Shown: one piece after another, positions 8,240-17,475 of the stretch
How positions within the stretch are numbered: position 1 is the stretch's first letter
How the letters are laid out: every line of letters starts with the position of its first letter
NCBI RefSeq assembly: GCF_003367375.1
Contig: NZ_CP031416.1
Location: forward strand, 1,867,501-1,931,500
DNA length: 64,000 bases
Reading direction: 5' to 3'
Source: Gallaecimonas mangrovi
GTDB taxonomy: Bacteria > Pseudomonadota > Gammaproteobacteria > Enterobacterales > Gallaecimonadaceae
Notes under the pieces: generated by a model
What the model saw: the letters and a program-made list of their open reading frames with translations, nothing else
Database searches by the model: none
What the model was told of the DNA's origin: nothing
Position numbers and translations under genes: made by a program

Positions 8240-9940
8240 TTAATTCGACAATAAGGCGGCCGCTGATGGTTCTACACGATTACGGCCCTTTGCTTTAGCG
8301 TTGTAGAGGCGTTCATCGGCAATGCGAAACAAGCTTTCTAATTTATCGCTGTCGGTTATCGACGCAATACCAAAACTGGCCGTTAGGCGAACGGTGTTAT
8401 CACCGGCCTGTAGTGGCGACTGTTCAATAACACGGCGCAAACTCTCAGCAAGTTGAATTGCTTGTTCGCTGGTGGTACCAGGCAGCAATAGCGCTAATTC
8501 TTCACCGCCCCAACGTACCACTAAATCGTTTTCTCTAACATTGGCTGTTAACAGTTTGGCGATATGCACCAGGGCCTGGTCGCCAACTTGGTGGCCAAAA
8601 CGGTCGTTAACCGATTTAAAGTAATCGATATCCAGCAGCAACAAACTTAATGGCCGGGCTTTGCGGCTGGCGCTAACCAGTAAATGGTTGCCAAGCTCGG
8701 TAAAGGCGCGGCGGTTTAACAGGTTGGTGAGCGGATCGTATTCCGACAAGTACCGTGCCCGTAGCCGATCGCTTTCTATTACTTTGAGGTTTTTGGCCAA
8801 AATCATCGCCAATAGGATGGCTTCACAGACCACCCCCATTGCCGCGCCGTGGTAGCCAATATAGGTAAAAGGCACCAAGCCCCACACTGACAGCGAGGTT
8901 GATAGCATGCCGGTCATACTGGCTGACACTGCCAACAGGTAATAGCCGGTACCGCTAACATGGCGAAAATTCATCACCCCCACCAGCAGCATAATGACCG
9001 TCATGGCCGACAGATAACTAAAGGCAAAAAAGTCAGCGATAAGCTGGTTTTGCATGATGATGAGGGTAGTGATACCCACCGCCCCTAAGGCGATATACGC
9101 CAATAGCCAGCGGTACGTGGTAGGCCTGCGGCGTTTGAGCGACAAAAAACTAATGGCAAAAAGGGCGCCGCTAATACCATGCACCACCATAAACAGCAGC
9201 GTCATGTAGGCCTGGGTTAGGGGCGAGTGCGGGTAGAGCCATTGGTAACCAAAACCGTTGTAGCCGGTGTTGATCATCAAAAAGCAGCCAATATACAGCG
9301 AATAGAAAAGGGCGCTTTGCTGCTTAAAGACAAGATACAGCATCACGTTATAGCCAATCAGTACCAACAACATGCCATAGAGCAGGCCAAAGGCCAGGTG
9401 CGCCTTTAGATCAGCGTGTGTCGCCTGCACGGATGACGCCAACGATATTGGCATGGTGATAGGGTCGCTGGCCTGCGAACGAATATAAAGCGTGCTTGGT
9501 CCTGGCGGCAGGGTCAGGTGAAATACCAAACCGACACCGGGTAGAAAATGGCGATTGGGGAGGAGGGCATCACCGGCCTTAAAAACCTGCCACTGCCCTT
9601 GGGCGAACTGATAAAGGTCCTGGTGCTCAATCCAAATGCCGCCGGTGGTAAGGCGCCGTGCCACTGGGCTCGCGAGCGGATTGGTGATGGCAATACGTAC
9701 CCAAACCGGCTTGCTGTTGATGCCAAAGTTTAAAAATGGCCTTTTGGCTTTGTGGCCCTGGCTTTCGGCAAAATGTTGTTGGGCCTGTGCCAGGGTCCAG
9801 TTGGCTGGCGTGCGTAAAAAATCGATACCGGTAATGGCGGGGGCTACTGTTGGGGCGGCAACAAACTCTGAGCCTGCACAGCTAGGCAAGGCATAAAAAA
9901 GCGCCAATAACGACAGCAAGAAAAAGCCGCGAGCAATCAT
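8240..9940 (-). CDS. Membrane diguanylate cyclase, 7TMR-DISM sensor plus GGDEF
   Basis: Makes c-di-GMP in response to an extracellular signal. From the N-terminus of its 566 residues: a signal sequence (1-23), a periplasmic 7TMR-DISMED2-like beta-sandwich (about 30-170), seven membrane helices (about 180-385), then a GGDEF domain. The active-site loop reads GGEEL (478-482), a variant with Glu for Asp and Leu for the last Phe; the Glu-Glu core needed for metal binding is kept. An RxxD product-inhibition site (REND, 469-472) sits five residues upstream, so the enzyme is probably feedback-inhibited. No EAL domain. A PilZ protein at 62.8 kb could be one of its receptors, though nothing links them directly. 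Confidence 0.88.
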   Translation of the reverse strand: MIARGFFLLSLLALFYALPSCAGSEFVAAPTVAPAITGIDFLRTPANWTLAQAQQHFAESQGHKAKRPFLNFGINSKPVWVRIAITNPLASPVARRLTTGGIWIEHQDLYQFAQGQWQVFKAGDALLPNRHFLPGVGLVFHLTLPPGPSTLYIRSQASDPITMPISLASSVQATHADLKAHLAFGLLYGMLLVLIGYNVMLYLVFKQQSALFYSLYIGCFLMINTGYNGFGYQWLYPHSPLTQAYMTLLFMVVHGISGALFAISFLSLKRRRPTTYRWLLAYIALGAVGITTLIIMQNQLIADFFAFSYLSAMTVIMLLVGVMNFRHVSGTGYYLLAVSASMTGMLSTSLSVWGLVPFTYIGYHGAAMGVVCEAILLAMILAKNLKVIESDRLRARYLSEYDPLTNLLNRRAFTELGNHLLVSASRKARPLSLLLLDIDYFKSVNDRFGHQVGDQALVHIAKLLTANVRENDLVVRWGGEELALLLPGTTSEQAIQLAESLRRVIEQSPLQAGDNTVRLTASFGIASITDSDKLESLFRIADERLYNAKAKGRNRVEPSAAALLSN

Positions 9941-10064
9941 GAGTTATTTTAAAGAATTTGGGGTCTGTTAACCTAGCATAATTCCCCGAAATTTGCGGGC
10001 TAAAGGCGCTATGGCAAGCGATAAATCGGTAAAGTGCCTCAATATGCGATAAAGGGGTTTTCTA

Positions 10065-10199
10065 ATGCCAGTAGCGGCATTATTACTGGCGGCGTTTTCT
10101 GGCTTTGTTGTACATTTTTGCACCCGGGAATGGTTACAACACGGGCTGTCGGTGCAGATGCAGCGCCATCCGGTTGCCCCTAGCTGGTCGGTGCGCTAA
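10065..10199 (+). CDS. Possible small membrane protein (44 aa), first half of an interrupted ORF
   Basis: ATG with an AGGGG ribosome site seven bases upstream encodes MPVAALLLAAFSGFVVHFCT and 24 further residues, ending at TAA. The first 17 residues form a membrane segment. The next codon after the stop opens a second coding-like stretch in the same frame, so this may be half of a decayed gene. Nothing homologous is recognised. Confidence 0.3.
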   Translation: MPVAALLLAAFSGFVVHFCTREWLQHGLSVQMQRHPVAPSWSVR

Positions 10200-10334
10200 G
10201 TGGTAATGCTGGCGTTGCGGCAGCGGCGTTTTCGTTCAGTGACTTGCTGGTGGCGTTTATTCCGCCAGCCGTTGATGGGCCTGATCATTAACCTTGGCAT
10301 GTCTTTAGTGCTAAAAAAGAACGTTGAAAAGTAG
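10200..10334 (+). pseudogene. Possible second half of the interrupted ORF (44 aa)
   Basis: Begins with GTG immediately after the TAA of the preceding small ORF and in the same frame; an ATG at 10206 is an alternative start. It encodes an Arg-rich segment, then LMGLIINLGMSLVLKKNVEK and a stop. The good codon quality on both sides suggests one former gene of about 89 codons broken by a stop, or two tiny translationally coupled genes. Confidence 0.25.
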
Positions 10335-10632
10335 AGGGTTATTAAATTTAATTGCCAACTGGTCTATTTTTCAGACGTTTTTATTGCCCAATTTAAACGC
10401 GAAAAATCGCTGGCTTATTTCGTTTGGTTAAACCGCATAAACGCTTGTTATCATTCATTTATATGTTTTTTTGATCAAAAGAATAAATGATGTAGGCCAT
10501 TGCTATTAGTGTAACGACTCTGTTCTAATGGCACCTAGAGTAAAGCAAGGCTCTATTGACTTGCCTCTGTTTTCGTCATGGTGATAGCGAACGCAGACTT
10601 TTCACGTTCACCTGATAAGACGAGAATAGAAA

Positions 10633-10839
10633 ATGAGTAAAGGTACCGTTAAGTGGTTCAACGCCGATAAAGGTTTTGGTTTTATTACCCCTGAAGACGG
10701 TGGTAAAGACCTGTTTGTACACCACTCAGAAATTCAAGCCGGTGGTGGTTTTGCTACCCTGAATGACGGCCAGGCTGTTGAATTTGAAGTAGGCCAAGGC
10801 CAAAAAGGCCCCTGTGCTAATAAAGTACGTGCGCTGTAA
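10633..10839 (+). CDS. cspA: CspA-family cold-shock protein
   Basis: Small single-stranded nucleic-acid-binding RNA chaperone of 68 residues, a single OB-fold. RNP1 is KGFGFITP (residues 13-20) and RNP2 is LFVHHS (27-32), with the usual aromatic residues for base stacking (WF at 8-9). A probable long leader upstream fits cold-induced post-transcriptional control, though this family also has constitutive members. Monocistronic, ending at a strong terminator. Which csp paralogue it is cannot be told. Confidence 0.93.
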   Translation: MSKGTVKWFNADKGFGFITPEDGGKDLFVHHSEIQAGGGFATLNDGQAVEFEVGQGQKGPCANKVRAL

Positions 10840-10855
10840 TAAGCCCCTGCTTCAT

Positions 10856-10883
10856 AAAAAACGCGCCTAAAGGCGCGTTTTTT
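10856..10883 (+). terminator. Rho-independent terminator after cspA
   Basis: A 13-bp perfect stem (10856-10868 with 10871-10883), GC-rich core CGCGCC, two-base spacer and six T residues. Confidence 0.9.
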
Positions 10884-10948
10884 GTTTCTGTATGAGATTG
10901 AATAGCGGCTTTTACCTTTTTTAAAGGCAAAAGCGATAGGGACATAGC

Positions 10949-11374
10949 GTGAAAATAGCCGTAACAACCGCCGCAACCGCTGAGGATGCCGCCCGCTTAA
11001 GCCGCGGCATTGTCGAATATAACCACAGTGCCTTACCTGACTTGGAGCCGGAAGACGCAGAAGTGCGTTTTTTTGTGTTGGCCCGTGATGCAAGTGGCCA
11101 ATTGCAAGGTGGCATTCGGGCCAGTTGCTATTGGAATACCCTGCACATTGAACTGCTGTGGCTGTCAGCCACCTGCCGTGGCCAAGGTACTGGCCGGCAA
11201 CTGCTGAAGGCCGCCGAAGACTTTGCCGTTGAAAAGGGCATGGAAAAGGCCATGGTCGAAACCACCAGCTGGCAAGCCAAACCCTTTTATGAAAAGTGCG
11301 GCTACCAGCATGTGGCCACCTTGCCGGATAGGCCCAAAGGCCACGCGTCGCACTACTTGCATAAAACCTTATAG
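10949..11374 (+). CDS. GNAT-family N-acetyltransferase
   Basis: A 141-residue acetyltransferase of unknown substrate. Acetyl-CoA-binding motif A is CRGQGTGRQLLKAAEDFA near residue 74, followed by the ETTSWQAKPFYEKCGY segment (motif B) that ends these small GNAT domains. The start is GTG at 10949 with a modest AGGGA upstream; no closer ATG keeps the first beta strand (MKIAVTTA). Monocistronic, closed by a terminator shared with the convergent carboxypeptidase gene. Confidence 0.82.
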   Translation: MKIAVTTAATAEDAARLSRGIVEYNHSALPDLEPEDAEVRFFVLARDASGQLQGGIRASCYWNTLHIELLWLSATCRGQGTGRQLLKAAEDFAVEKGMEKAMVETTSWQAKPFYEKCGYQHVATLPDRPKGHASHYLHKTL

Positions 11375-11403
11375 AAAAGCCCGGAATGTACCGGGCTTTT
11401 TTG
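11375..11403. terminator. Bidirectional terminator between GNAT and carboxypeptidase genes
   Basis: AAAAGCCCGG (11375-11384) pairs with CCGGGCTTTT (11391-11400), six-base loop, T-rich on the + side and A-rich on the other. Confidence 0.8.
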
Positions 11404-11406
11404 GGG

Positions 11407-12558
11407 TTATTTGGCGGCGGTAAAGGCCGTTGGGGGCGTAGCAAGCAAGGTTTTCATAAAACTGTCTGCCGCTTGTGCGCCCAGATAGCGAATAAGCGCT
11501 AGCGGCGTGTTGTCACCCACCTCGTAGGTCACACCATGCACGTGGTAGGTATCGGCAATAAATTGCTTAAAGACGCCACTATTAGGATGGGTACCCGGTT
11601 TAATGCTGGGCTTTTCTATCCAGTCGGTTCGCTTGCCAAGGGCGGTTAGCCAGGTGGCGGTTAAATCTGCCGGGTGCAGCTCGTCGCTTTTGGGCATGGT
11701 GTAGAAAATGTCATAGCGGGTGGAATGAAAGTCCAGCCCATAAACAATTCGGTCGCCATGCTTGGTGAGGCTTGCCAATTTGTCACGCACCAACCTTGAC
11801 TCGGCTTGGCTAAAATTGCCCCAGTCACGGTTTAAGTCTTGCTTTTGGCTGGTATCGCGCCAGTTACCGTGGGCAACGCCATCAGGGTTTAGGTCTGGAA
11901 TTAAAATCAGATTAAAGCGGTTAAAAAAGGCCTTGGATTCTGCACTGCGGGTAAAGAGCGTGTCGACAAATGCCAGTAAGGCATCGGCGCCGGTGACCTC
12001 TGGCGGATGTTGGCGGCCAACAATCACCACCCACTCATGGTTGCCTGGCTTTTGGCGGATCACTTGATACAACGGCCGCCCTTCTGCTGATTTTCCTAAC
12101 AAACTAAAGTGCGCGTCAGGGCTTTGCTTGGCTTTGTCTTTCAGCCAGGTAGTGTATTGCTCGTTATAAAAAGGCGGTTGGCCGGCAACCCACAGTGGCT
12201 TGCTGCCAAGCTTTAAGTCAAAGCTCATGGTGTTGCCTTCGGTGGTAAAGGCAATTTCCTGCCAATGCTTGTGGTCGTGGCTAATTTTTGGCAAATAGCG
12301 AGGTTTAAAGCCGCTAAAGGCCATTTTAATGTGTAGCAGTTCCGGCTTTTTAGGCGTTACTTTAAAGTGAAACCAAGGGCTGGGGTTAAGGCGTTTTTGC
12401 TCGGGAACCACGGTCAACAGGTAACTGTCCGTGGCCAGGGCCTGGCAGTCGCCCAGGCGGCCGGTTTCAAAGTTGGCGGTAAATGAAACGTTCGGAAAAC
12501 TGCAAGCCATGGCCGCCGCAGGCAGGCACAGCACCAGCAATAAAAGACGCTTAAACAT
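11407..12558 (-). CDS. Secreted M14-family zinc carboxypeptidase
   Basis: Periplasmic or secreted metallo-carboxypeptidase. A signal peptide (residues 1-18, cleavage near AMA) is followed by a beta-rich pro-like domain (about 20-135), then the M14 domain. Zinc ligands are visible as HPPE (184-187) and His278 in DFHST; catalytic Glu347 lies in TYEVGD. The PDLNPDGV and NRDWGNF segments are typical of the family. It lies 47 bp after the TonB receptor gene on the same strand with no obvious terminator between, so it is probably cotranscribed with the receptor. That suggests processing of a peptide or amide-containing substrate taken up by the receptor, which is inference. Confidence 0.85.
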   Translation of the reverse strand: MFKRLLLLVLCLPAAAMACSFPNVSFTANFETGRLGDCQALATDSYLLTVVPEQKRLNPSPWFHFKVTPKKPELLHIKMAFSGFKPRYLPKISHDHKHWQEIAFTTEGNTMSFDLKLGSKPLWVAGQPPFYNEQYTTWLKDKAKQSPDAHFSLLGKSAEGRPLYQVIRQKPGNHEWVVIVGRQHPPEVTGADALLAFVDTLFTRSAESKAFFNRFNLILIPDLNPDGVAHGNWRDTSQKQDLNRDWGNFSQAESRLVRDKLASLTKHGDRIVYGLDFHSTRYDIFYTMPKSDELHPADLTATWLTALGKRTDWIEKPSIKPGTHPNSGVFKQFIADTYHVHGVTYEVGDNTPLALIRYLGAQAADSFMKTLLATPPTAFTAAK

Positions 12559-12605
12559 AACGATTCCTTAATAGCGGGCGGCAACGCCGCCCATTAAATA
12601 GCGCG

Positions 12606-15600
12606 TTAGAACTTTTTATTTAAAGACAGGTAAACGTAACGTCCGGCCGAAGTATGCACGCTGCTTTCATAACCGAAATCGGTGTTGGCAAACGGCGGCT
12701 CTTTGTCGCCAATGTTGCGCGCGCCAAGAGTGATCTTGGTGTTATCCATCCAACCGGCTTCTTTACCCAGGGTGTAGGTCAGGTAGGCATCCACTGTTGA
12801 CCAGTCGTGAACCAGGTAATAGCTGTAATTGTCGTCGTCATCGGTTTCATAAAGACCCGAATCAAAAAAGCTCGACACATAGCGGTAGGTTGCACCGGCG
12901 CCCCAGGCACCCAAGGTCCAGTTAATGGAGGCATTACCACGCCATTTCGGGTGGCCGTCCCAGCCGAGGTAACTGCCGCTGCTGCCGCTGATATAAACCT
13001 GTTCGCCGTCGTATTCCAAGGCGCTATTACCGGCATTTTGGGCGTCAATAACGGTTTGGGTAATGCTGTCCAGGCCCTGGTTAAACTTGGTGAGCTTGGC
13101 GGCATTGACCTTGAACTTAAACTGGCCAATACCGGTATCAAGGCGGTAGTCGGCACTGTAATCAAGGCCTTCGGTTTCCCGCGGTAACAGGTTGGTGTAG
13201 TCGTTTACCACGTATTCGATTTCACCGCTGTCGTCGCGCACCACATTGGGGTTGGAGGAGCCTTCTGAGCGCAGTAGCGCATCGTACAAAATTTGTGTTT
13301 GGCTACTGAGTATCCCAACGATGTTTTTCTGCTTGATGTTCCACCAATCCAGGGTCAGGGTCAGGTTATTCGTGGGGGTAAATACAATACCGGCCGAGCG
13401 GTTTTTGCTGGTTTCTGGCTTTAAGTCGCTTGAACCGTTACGAAACTCCACCACCCCTTCACGCACGCCATAGACGGGGTCGGAGCGGGTGTTACTGCGG
13501 GTAACGTTAACCGCACTGGTTTGGGCCAAACCCGGTGCTTTGAAGCCTTCCGAATAAGAGCTCCTTAATTGCCACCAGTCGTCAACGCGCCAGGACAGCG
13601 CGGCTTTGGGTTTAAATACGTGGCCAACGTCGTTGTATTTCTCGTAACGGGCGGCCAGTTGCATGCTCATGGATTTCACCAGCGGTTTGTCGGCCAAGAT
13701 GGGCACTTCAAATTCGCCGTAGGCCGATAGTACGGTGCGGTTGGCCGACGAATCCGGGGTAGGGCTGCTGCCCCATACCGAACTGGCCAGTTCGCTGGTT
13801 TCGCCAGTGGTGATATCAACAAAGTTGTCGGTACCGTTTAGCGCGTCTGAACGTTTATCGGAATAGGTTTGGTAACGCACCTCGGCGCCGGTGGCAAAGC
13901 CAACATCACCGGCGGGCAGCGAGAATAAATCAGGGCGCGACAGCTTGAAGTCGTAGGTGGCAAGCTGTGTTTCAGAGGTGCGCTGTACATTAATCAAGAA
14001 GCTATTGATAACGCTTTGCGAGTTAACGGTATCGTCGCCACTGTTGGGGCTGGTAAGGCTGCCACCGTTAAAAATATCGTAGGCGGTGTCAGGGTCGGTA
14101 CTGTTAACCGCTTCTTCAAACAAGGTGGTGTCGATGCGTTTGGTTTTATCGGCGGTATGCGCTTTGGAGTAGGTAAAGGCGCTGTCAAAATCCCAATCTT
14201 TGATGTACCCCTTAAGGCCACCCAAAACGCGGTAAGAATAGTCGTCCACGGTGATGTGGCGAAGCCCGGCATCCACTGGTCGGTAGCTATAAACGTAGAC
14301 ATCTTCGCCGAAGGGGTTGTAGTAGGCATCAGCCGACACCGTAAAGCGCTGGGTACTGAGGTTGGCGCTTTGTTCCCGCAGGCGGTGGGTTACCGCTTGG
14401 TAATACATCAGCTCGCCGTAGGCTTGCAGGTTCTCGTTTATTTCGTGGGTTAGCGAGCTGTAAAAGTTAAAACGGCTGACTTCGGAACTTAACGAACGGT
14501 CACTGTTAAGGTCATAGCGAAGGTCGCGTGGCGTGTTGCCGTCGGCGGCACAAATGCTGTTGCCCAAATCGACTTCGCAGTCGCCTTCGCTGGTTGGTTG
14601 CAGGTGAAATTTACCCAGGGAATCGGATTCAAAAACCCCCCAAGGGGTAGAGGTACTGCGGTTGTCCAATAAGGTGCTGTCGGCGTACTCGTCGCTCAAC
14701 CCGGGGTAATCGCGCAGGTCAGAACTGGCCGAGTAGGGCTCTTCTGACGCCATTAAGATATCGCGATGGTAGAGACTGGCGCTCACCGTCATGTGGGTTT
14801 TCTTGGCGTCGTCTAAGTAAAACCCGGCATTCGCGGAGATATTCTTGGTATCGCGGTCAACGCCTGGGTTGGTGCCGTAGAGCAACTTAATGTTGCCGCC
14901 CTCTAAATCGTTGTTGGTGATGTAATTGACTACCCCTGCTACGGCATCGGTGCCGTATACGGCGGCGGCGCCGTCGCGCAGCACTTCCAAGCGTTTTAGG
15001 TCCATCACCGGCAGGGAATTGGAGTTAACGGTGGAAACGGGCACCAGATCTTCGGCCTGAGTACCGGGGTGCTGCACCATGCGCCGGCCATTGAGCAGGG
15101 TAAGGGTGTAACCGGTGCCAATACCGCGCAGGTTAATGGAGGAAACGTCGCCCCGCGCATCGTTTACGCCGCCCACCACACGGGAGCTATTAAAATTCAC
15201 CGCCCCTTGCTGTGGTAGCTGCGCTAACAGATCGTCCCCACTGGTAATGCCAAGGCCATTGACGTCGCTAGCCGACAAGGTGGTAACGGGCAGGGCGCCG
15301 GTGTCTTGGTTGGCCCTGATATTGGAACCGGTGACCTCAATGTGCTCTACGCGTTTGGGCGCGGCTTTACTGGTTTTAGGGTCGGCTTTTTGCGCCGGCG
15401 TCGCCGCGGTTTTTAAGCGCACTATGTAGGTGTCGGCGCCATTTTTTATGAATTCATAATTAGCCGGCAGCAACCTTTTAAGCGCTTGTGAAACGGATAA
15501 GTTGGCAGAGATAGACGGGGTTTTTATGGTTTTTAGGCCGTCCGGAGAAAACATTATTTGAACGTGGCTTTCTTCGGCCAGTTTTAATAATGCCGAGTCT

Positions 15601-15722
15601 AAGGTTTGGGCAGAAAGTGTGATCGGGTAGGACTTTTCTTCACTAGCATGAGCAGCTTGATTAAACAGCAATACAAAGCCGGCCATGATAGCGCTTAATT
15701 TAAAAGGAGCTTGCCTGCGCAT
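12606..15722 (-). CDS. TonB-dependent outer-membrane receptor with N-terminal signalling (STN) domain
   Basis: Outer-membrane active transporter of about 1038 residues. The ATG at 15722 follows GAGG with good spacing; the frame 14 codons upstream lacks support. In order: signal peptide (to AHA-SE), STN/secretin-like domain (ITLSAQTLDSALLKLAEES), a TonB-box-like HIEVTGS, plug domain with GTGYTLTLLNGRRM and VLRDGAAAVYGTDAVAGVVNYIT, and a beta barrel ending in YLSLNKKF with C-terminal Phe. The STN domain and the upstream FecR/FecI pair identify a cell-surface signalling receptor. The plug resembles receptors for organic substrates (peptides, sugars) as much as siderophores, so the ligand is open. 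Confidence 0.92.
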   Translation of the reverse strand: MRRQAPFKLSAIMAGFVLLFNQAAHASEEKSYPITLSAQTLDSALLKLAEESHVQIMFSPDGLKTIKTPSISANLSVSQALKRLLPANYEFIKNGADTYIVRLKTAATPAQKADPKTSKAAPKRVEHIEVTGSNIRANQDTGALPVTTLSASDVNGLGITSGDDLLAQLPQQGAVNFNSSRVVGGVNDARGDVSSINLRGIGTGYTLTLLNGRRMVQHPGTQAEDLVPVSTVNSNSLPVMDLKRLEVLRDGAAAVYGTDAVAGVVNYITNNDLEGGNIKLLYGTNPGVDRDTKNISANAGFYLDDAKKTHMTVSASLYHRDILMASEEPYSASSDLRDYPGLSDEYADSTLLDNRSTSTPWGVFESDSLGKFHLQPTSEGDCEVDLGNSICAADGNTPRDLRYDLNSDRSLSSEVSRFNFYSSLTHEINENLQAYGELMYYQAVTHRLREQSANLSTQRFTVSADAYYNPFGEDVYVYSYRPVDAGLRHITVDDYSYRVLGGLKGYIKDWDFDSAFTYSKAHTADKTKRIDTTLFEEAVNSTDPDTAYDIFNGGSLTSPNSGDDTVNSQSVINSFLINVQRTSETQLATYDFKLSRPDLFSLPAGDVGFATGAEVRYQTYSDKRSDALNGTDNFVDITTGETSELASSVWGSSPTPDSSANRTVLSAYGEFEVPILADKPLVKSMSMQLAARYEKYNDVGHVFKPKAALSWRVDDWWQLRSSYSEGFKAPGLAQTSAVNVTRSNTRSDPVYGVREGVVEFRNGSSDLKPETSKNRSAGIVFTPTNNLTLTLDWWNIKQKNIVGILSSQTQILYDALLRSEGSSNPNVVRDDSGEIEYVVNDYTNLLPRETEGLDYSADYRLDTGIGQFKFKVNAAKLTKFNQGLDSITQTVIDAQNAGNSALEYDGEQVYISGSSGSYLGWDGHPKWRGNASINWTLGAWGAGATYRYVSSFFDSGLYETDDDDNYSYYLVHDWSTVDAYLTYTLGKEAGWMDNTKITLGARNIGDKEPPFANTDFGYESSVHTSAGRYVYLSLNKKF

Positions 15723-15803
15723 TCGTTGCCTCTTTTTCTTTGTAGTTAAAAGTAAGGTAACCAATCAGCTATACGCAGCGCGTTAAAAAAACCTCAATGA
15801 AAG

Positions 15804-16799
15804 TTAAGAATTTCTGTCTAAATAGATCCGGTATTGGCCATTTTTGTGATCTACCTTTATCGGCAGAGTCGCTTTCAGGGCATTGATCAAGCTGTCGCCA
15901 TCCTTTAAATGAAAGACGCCACTGATTTTTAAATCGGCCGCTTGTGGGTCTTCAATCACCAGTTTTTGGTGGCGATAACGGTTAAATTCTGCCACCACAT
16001 TGGCCAGTGATTCGTCGTCAAAGCGGAAAATACCCGTGCGCCAGCTTTGGGCACTGTTGGCTTTAAAGGGTTGGTTATTGGAAACCACTTTGCTGGAATC
16101 ACTAAAGGCGGCCACCGAGCCGGCAGGCAGATAAGCGTCTTGCCATGGTGCGTTATTGGCCGCGGTTTTGGCATTGTTATGCACCGAGACAATGCCTTCG
16201 GTTACCGCCACCTGAATGGAGTCAGCTGACTTACGAACGTTAAATTGTGTGCCAAGTACCCGAATGGTTTGCATGCCGGTGTTGATACTAAAAGGCCGCT
16301 CCGGATCTTTGGCAACATCGAAAAATGCTTCACCACTTTGCAACCAGACTTGCCGTTCTTTGCCTGTGAAATCAATGCGTACTGTAGTGGCGGTATTGAG
16401 GGTGAGTTCGCTGCCATCGGGTAGCGTCACAGTGCTGACTTGGCCAATAACCGTTTGATATTGCCGTTGTAAGGGGTTTATTAGCGCCGAGTCGGGCTTG
16501 GGTTTTGTGCTGGAATGGAGGTAGCTGATGCTCAAGGTAGCGGCTAACAAGGTGCAGGCAGCAACGGCCAGCACTGCCTTGATCCGCTGGCGCCTGGGCG
16601 TTTGTTCGCTGAACCGGGGCAAGGCGCTGCTGTTATCCCAAATGGCTAACGCTTTTTGGTATTCCAGCTGATGATAAGGCGAGGCTTTACACCAGGCGAT
16701 AATGGCGGCCTCTTCGGGCTCGCTGAGCTCGCCAGAATATAAGCGTGCAACGTAAAGCGCGGCTTGCTTTTGAATTTGCCTGATCCCTTTGGCTGTCAT
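15804..16799 (-). CDS. FecR-type transmembrane anti-sigma factor
   Basis: Relays the signal from the TonB receptor STN domain to the ECF sigma factor. 331 residues: N-terminal cytoplasmic DUF4880-like domain (ARLYSGELSEPEEAAIIAWCKASPYHQLEY), one membrane helix near 73-92, a periplasmic FecR domain (VTLPDGSELTLNTATTVRI, GEAFFDVAKDPERPF, VLGTQFNVR), and a C-terminal DUF4974/STN-like region (LVIEDPQAADLKISGVFHL) expected to contact the receptor. Its ATG overlaps the sigma gene stop by 4 bp (ATGA), showing translational coupling. The receptor gene follows after 81 bp. Confidence 0.9.
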   Translation of the reverse strand: MTAKGIRQIQKQAALYVARLYSGELSEPEEAAIIAWCKASPYHQLEYQKALAIWDNSSALPRFSEQTPRRQRIKAVLAVAACTLLAATLSISYLHSSTKPKPDSALINPLQRQYQTVIGQVSTVTLPDGSELTLNTATTVRIDFTGKERQVWLQSGEAFFDVAKDPERPFSINTGMQTIRVLGTQFNVRKSADSIQVAVTEGIVSVHNNAKTAANNAPWQDAYLPAGSVAAFSDSSKVVSNNQPFKANSAQSWRTGIFRFDDESLANVVAEFNRYRHQKLVIEDPQAADLKISGVFHLKDGDSLINALKATLPIKVDHKNGQYRIYLDRNS

Positions 16800-17362
16800 T
16801 TTTCCAATACTCTTTCGCGAATGGCCAGCAATACCGACGAAATATACTTTTCTACGGTACTGACAGAAACCCCTAACGAATCACTTATTTCTCTGTAGCT
16901 TCTGCCATCTAGACGACTCATTAAAAAGGCAGTACGCGGATTTTTTTGAACATCGTTAAGCGCGGCCTGAATTTGGCTAAGCTGAGAGTGGTTATGAAAA
17001 TCGCGTTCAGGGGAGTGCAGTGTCGATAAAATAGCCACCTCGTCTTCACGGATATGGTCGCCAATTTTACGGACCTTATTACGCCTGCTTTTATCGATAA
17101 GTAAGTTGGTAGCGATTTGAAAAAGATAGTTGCGTACCGTATCCATGCGGTCGCTTAACCTTTCACCCAAGTCGTCGAGTTTTAACAGCCGTTCGTAAAC
17201 CTCCTGAACGATATCCTCGCATTCCTCTTCTTCTAACAAACTTCGCACACGAATAAAGCGGCGTAAGGCCACATCATGCTGCGCCATCAATTGTGATACC
17301 AGGGCATTATTGCCGGTTTCGGGGTGATGTGTTGCGGGTTTGTTCAAGTAGACGACTTTCAT
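16796..17362 (-). CDS. FecI-type ECF RNA polymerase sigma factor
   Basis: Iron-starvation or substrate-signalling sigma-70 factor with regions 2 and 4 only. Region 2 is seen in EECEDIVQEVYERLL and NYLFQIATNLLIDKSRR; region 4 in DGRSYREISDSLGVSVSTVEKYISS, a helix-turn-helix for the -35 element. I take the ATG at 17362 (MKVVYLNK, 188 residues); the frame extends 25 codons upstream over non-family-like sequence. It is first in a FecI-FecR-receptor-carboxypeptidase series, so it probably directs transcription of the receptor gene through the 81-bp gap at 15723-15803. Confidence 0.9.
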   Translation of the reverse strand: MKVVYLNKPATHHPETGNNALVSQLMAQHDVALRRFIRVRSLLEEEECEDIVQEVYERLLKLDDLGERLSDRMDTVRNYLFQIATNLLIDKSRRNKVRKIGDHIREDEVAILSTLHSPERDFHNHSQLSQIQAALNDVQKNPRTAFLMSRLDGRSYREISDSLGVSVSTVEKYISSVLLAIRERVLEK

Positions 17363-17475
17363 GACGACGCGAATTAGGTTCCACCTTATTGAGCAGTACG
17401 CAAAGCACAACGGATCCCTCCACAATTTATTAACCATGGCTTCATTTTTATGACAGTCGTCAAAGTTTGAGAAAG

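Larger units (their letters stand above)
9941..10632. other. Long intergenic region before cspA
   Basis: About 690 bases. The first part holds the two in-frame small ORFs listed separately (10065-10334). From about 10335 to 10632 there is no ORF; this is an AT-rich stretch that probably contains the cspA promoter and a long 5' untranslated leader, as usual for cold-shock genes. I could not identify a definite cold box or -10 element. Confidence 0.45.

Noticed and set aside
12807-13187. Open frames antisense to the TonB receptor gene
   Set aside because: Long frames on the opposite strand are common in GC-rich genes; no ribosome site or domain.
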